This document shows positions 5,925 through 7,043 of a stretch of DNA of 7,043 bases, in pieces. The translations under genes and the position numbers were made by a program. The DNA is from M3007 sp964630705 (GTDB lineage Bacteria > Bacteroidota > Bacteroidia > Chitinophagales > Saprospiraceae). Where the stretch lies: positions 1 to 7,043 of the forward strand of contig CAZVZH010000232.1 of NCBI GenBank assembly GCA_964630705.1, given 5' to 3'. Each line of letters starts with the position of its first letter. Position 1 is the stretch's first letter. The notes under the pieces were generated by a model, which was given only the letters and a program-made list of their open reading frames with translations, was not told where the DNA came from and ran no database searches.

Positions 5925-6851
5925 TTGGGAATAAAAGCATTTGCTCCAGCCTCTATTGGCAATATCGGCGTGGGCTTCGATATTTTGGGCATGGCCCTCG
6001 AACGCCCGGGCGATGAAGTGATTGCCCGAAAAAGCGCTGCTCCCGGCCTCCGCATAACAAAAATCACCGGCCATAGCGGCAAACTTCCCCTCGATGTGGA
6101 AAAGAACACCGCCGGCGTGGCCGCCCTGCGCCTGCTCGAACACCTGGGCGCCGCCGGCTTGGGCATCGAACTCGAGTTGCACAAAAAACTCCCCCTGGCC
6201 AGCGGCCTGGGCAGCAGCGCCGCCAGTGCCGCCGCCGCTGTGCTGGCGGTGAGCGAACTGTTGCGCACCGGCCTGAGCAAACGCGAACTCCTGCCCTTCG
6301 CTTGCCAGGGCGAGCAGGTCGCCTCGGGCGGTTTTCATGCCGACAACGTAGCCCCCAGCCTGCTCGGCGGTATCGTGCTGGTGCGCGACAACGCCACCCT
6401 CGACGTGCACCGCCTGCACGCGCCCCGTGGCCTGCACGCGGCGGTGGTACACCCGCAGCTGCAAGTACTCACCAAAGACGCCCGCGCCCTGCTCCGCCCC
6501 GAAGTACCGCTGGCCGATTATGTGCGCCAAAGCGCCAACCTGGCCGGATTCGTCACGGCCTGCTTTACCGGCGACCTCGAGCTGCTCGGCCGTTGCCTGC
6601 GCGACGACATCATCGAACCCCAACGCGCCGGCCTGATCGCCGGTTTCTACGACGTAAAAGCCGCCGCCCTGGCCGAAGGAGCCCTGGGCTGTAGCATTTC
6701 AGGGGCCGGCCCCTCGGTGTTTGCCCTCTGCGCCAACAGCCTGATCGCCGAACAAGCCGGACTGGCCATGCAACGCGCCTTCGCCCGCCACGGCGTGGAA
6801 AGCCAAGTGTTTCTGTCGGCGGTTAATCAGGAAGGCGCTGTTATTTGTTGA
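5925..6851 (+). CDS. thrB: Homoserine kinase
   Basis: This cytoplasmic GHMP-family kinase phosphorylates homoserine to O-phosphohomoserine with ATP, the step before threonine synthase. With the start at 5925 it has 308 residues, close to the 310 of E. coli ThrB. Visible are the N-terminal motif APASIGNIGVGFDILG (7-22), the ATP-binding loop PLASGLGSSAASA (90-102), the segment SGGFHADNVAPSLLGG (134-149) and the C-terminal GHMP motif GCSISGAGPSVFAL (255-268). The ending VNQEGAVIC is typical of the family. No ATG lies before the first conserved residues; TTG at 5925 puts MGIKAFAPAS at the N-terminus, follows an A-rich leader (TTAAAACACAAATT) and comes after a -7 promoter match. The frame stays open back to a TTG at 5790, but that would translate the 9-base repeats and is unlikely. 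Neither thrA nor thrC is next to it: the upstream gene is a divergent peptidase and the downstream one begins like a secreted protein. Confidence 0.93.
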   Translation: MGIKAFAPASIGNIGVGFDILGMALERPGDEVIARKSAAPGLRITKITGHSGKLPLDVEKNTAGVAALRLLEHLGAAGLGIELELHKKLPLASGLGSSAASAAAAVLAVSELLRTGLSKRELLPFACQGEQVASGGFHADNVAPSLLGGIVLVRDNATLDVHRLHAPRGLHAAVVHPQLQVLTKDARALLRPEVPLADYVRQSANLAGFVTACFTGDLELLGRCLRDDIIEPQRAGLIAGFYDVKAAALAEGALGCSISGAGPSVFALCANSLIAEQAGLAMQRAFARHGVESQVFLSAVNQEGAVIC

Positions 6852-6853
6852 AT

Positions 6854-6893
6854 AGAAGGGTTAGAGGGTTTCTGGTTAGAAGGTTTAAGGGTT
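6854..6893 (-). repeat. Inverted, degenerate copies of the 8-bp AACCTTCT repeat after thrB
   Basis: Beginning two bases after the thrB stop codon, units AGAAGGGTT, AGAGGGTTT, AGAAGGTT (6878-6885) and AAGGGTT are the reverse complement of the AACCTTCT family. Bases 6864-6880 match 1986-2002 exactly in inverted orientation. With the array at 6917 they form a head-to-head inverted pair separated by about 23 bases. Confidence 0.75.
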
Positions 6894-6928
6894 GCACGCC
6901 CTCTCGGAATGTTGAAAACCTTCTAACC
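6874..6928 (+). terminator. Possible 3' hairpin of thrB built from inverted repeats
   Basis: GGTTAGAAGGTTT (6874-6886) is perfectly complementary to AAACCTTCTAACC (6916-6928), giving a 13-bp stem around a 29-base loop. The right arm has several equivalent registers because the unit is repeated. There is no T tract after the stem, so it is not a canonical intrinsic terminator; it may slow transcription, protect the thrB transcript end, or simply reflect repeat inversion. Confidence 0.4.
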
Positions 6929-6994
6929 TTCTAACCTTCTAACCTTCTAACCTTCTAACCTTCTAACTCTCAAACCTTCAAACCCTCAAACCCA
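6917..6994 (+). repeat. 8-bp tandem repeat array, unit AACCTTCT
   Basis: Six perfect AACCTTCT units (6917-6964) are followed by the variants AACTCTCA (6965-6972), AACCTTCA (6973-6980) and AACCCTCA (6981-6988), and a partial AACCCA (6989-6994). The sense strand contains no G. The array ends 18 bases before the ATG at 7013, from which an A-rich leader separates it. Perfect units at one end and decayed units at the other suggest recent copying at the left side. Confidence 0.95.
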
Positions 6995-7012
6995 ATTAAA
7001 AAAGTAAAAAAT

Positions 7013-7043
7013 ATGATTCGCACCACATTTCTACTCCTCGCCT
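7013..7043 (+). CDS. Start of a gene with a signal-peptide-like N-terminus (partial)
   Basis: ATG at 7013 follows an A-rich leader (AATTAAAAAAGTAAAAAAT) of the type that marks starts in Bacteroidota. The ten codons before the window ends read MIRTTFLLLA, a short basic N-terminus followed by a hydrophobic run, as in a secretion signal. The product cannot be identified. It does not look like threonine synthase, which has no signal peptide. The 8-base array and the inverted pair lie in its upstream region. Confidence 0.55.
   Translation, partial: MIRTTFLLLA

Noticed and set aside
6854..6994. CRISPR array
   Set aside because: The units are 8 bp and directly adjacent with no unique spacers, and no cas gene is present; the same applies to the 9-bp arrays.

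Overview
The window reads as an accessory to ordinary chromosomal stretch of a fairly GC-rich member of the Bacteroidota; a Saprospiraceae-like lineage is possible but is only an inference. The reasons are these. Starts lack Shine-Dalgarno motifs and often follow A-rich leaders. One clean Bacteroidota-type -7 element (TACCTTTG) lies just upstream of thrB. Signal peptides and a lipoprotein are of the kind common in that phylum (a Q-A-Q cleavage region, a LamG-domain lipoprotein). Short tandem repeats sit in the gaps between genes.

Layout. Bases 1-3105 (+ strand) hold the end of an ABC export operon: the last 30 codons of a first ATPase, a complete second ATPase with a YbhF-type degenerate signature motif, and two six-helix ABC-2 permeases resembling YbhS and YbhR. 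Together they would form an inner-membrane exporter in which two separate ATPase genes replace the fused double ATPase of E. coli YbhF. A possible terminator lies at 3193-3215. Bases 3314-4120 (+) encode a secreted lipoprotein with a LamG/concanavalin-like domain and eight cysteines besides the lipidated one. Convergent to it, 4148-5785 (-) encodes a secreted M1-family zinc metallopeptidase with complete HEXXH(18)E zinc ligands. Divergent from the peptidase, 5925-6851 (+) encodes homoserine kinase (thrB), probably from a TTG start. A further gene with a signal-peptide-like N-terminus starts at 7013 and runs off the end.

The least ordinary part is the intergenic DNA. Two unrelated families of short tandem repeats mark the gene boundaries. 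A 9-bp family (AATGTGGTC) occurs at three sites, always in the same orientation on the + strand; at two of them it begins within the stop codon of the preceding gene, and at one it forms a perfect 14-bp palindrome. An 8-bp family (AACCTTCT) forms a nine-unit array just before the gene at 7013. It faces inverted copies immediately after thrB, so the pair can form a 13-bp stem, and a related 17-base segment recurs exactly, inverted, between the two permease genes. No new enzymatic system is evident; the repeats are the item most worth following up.
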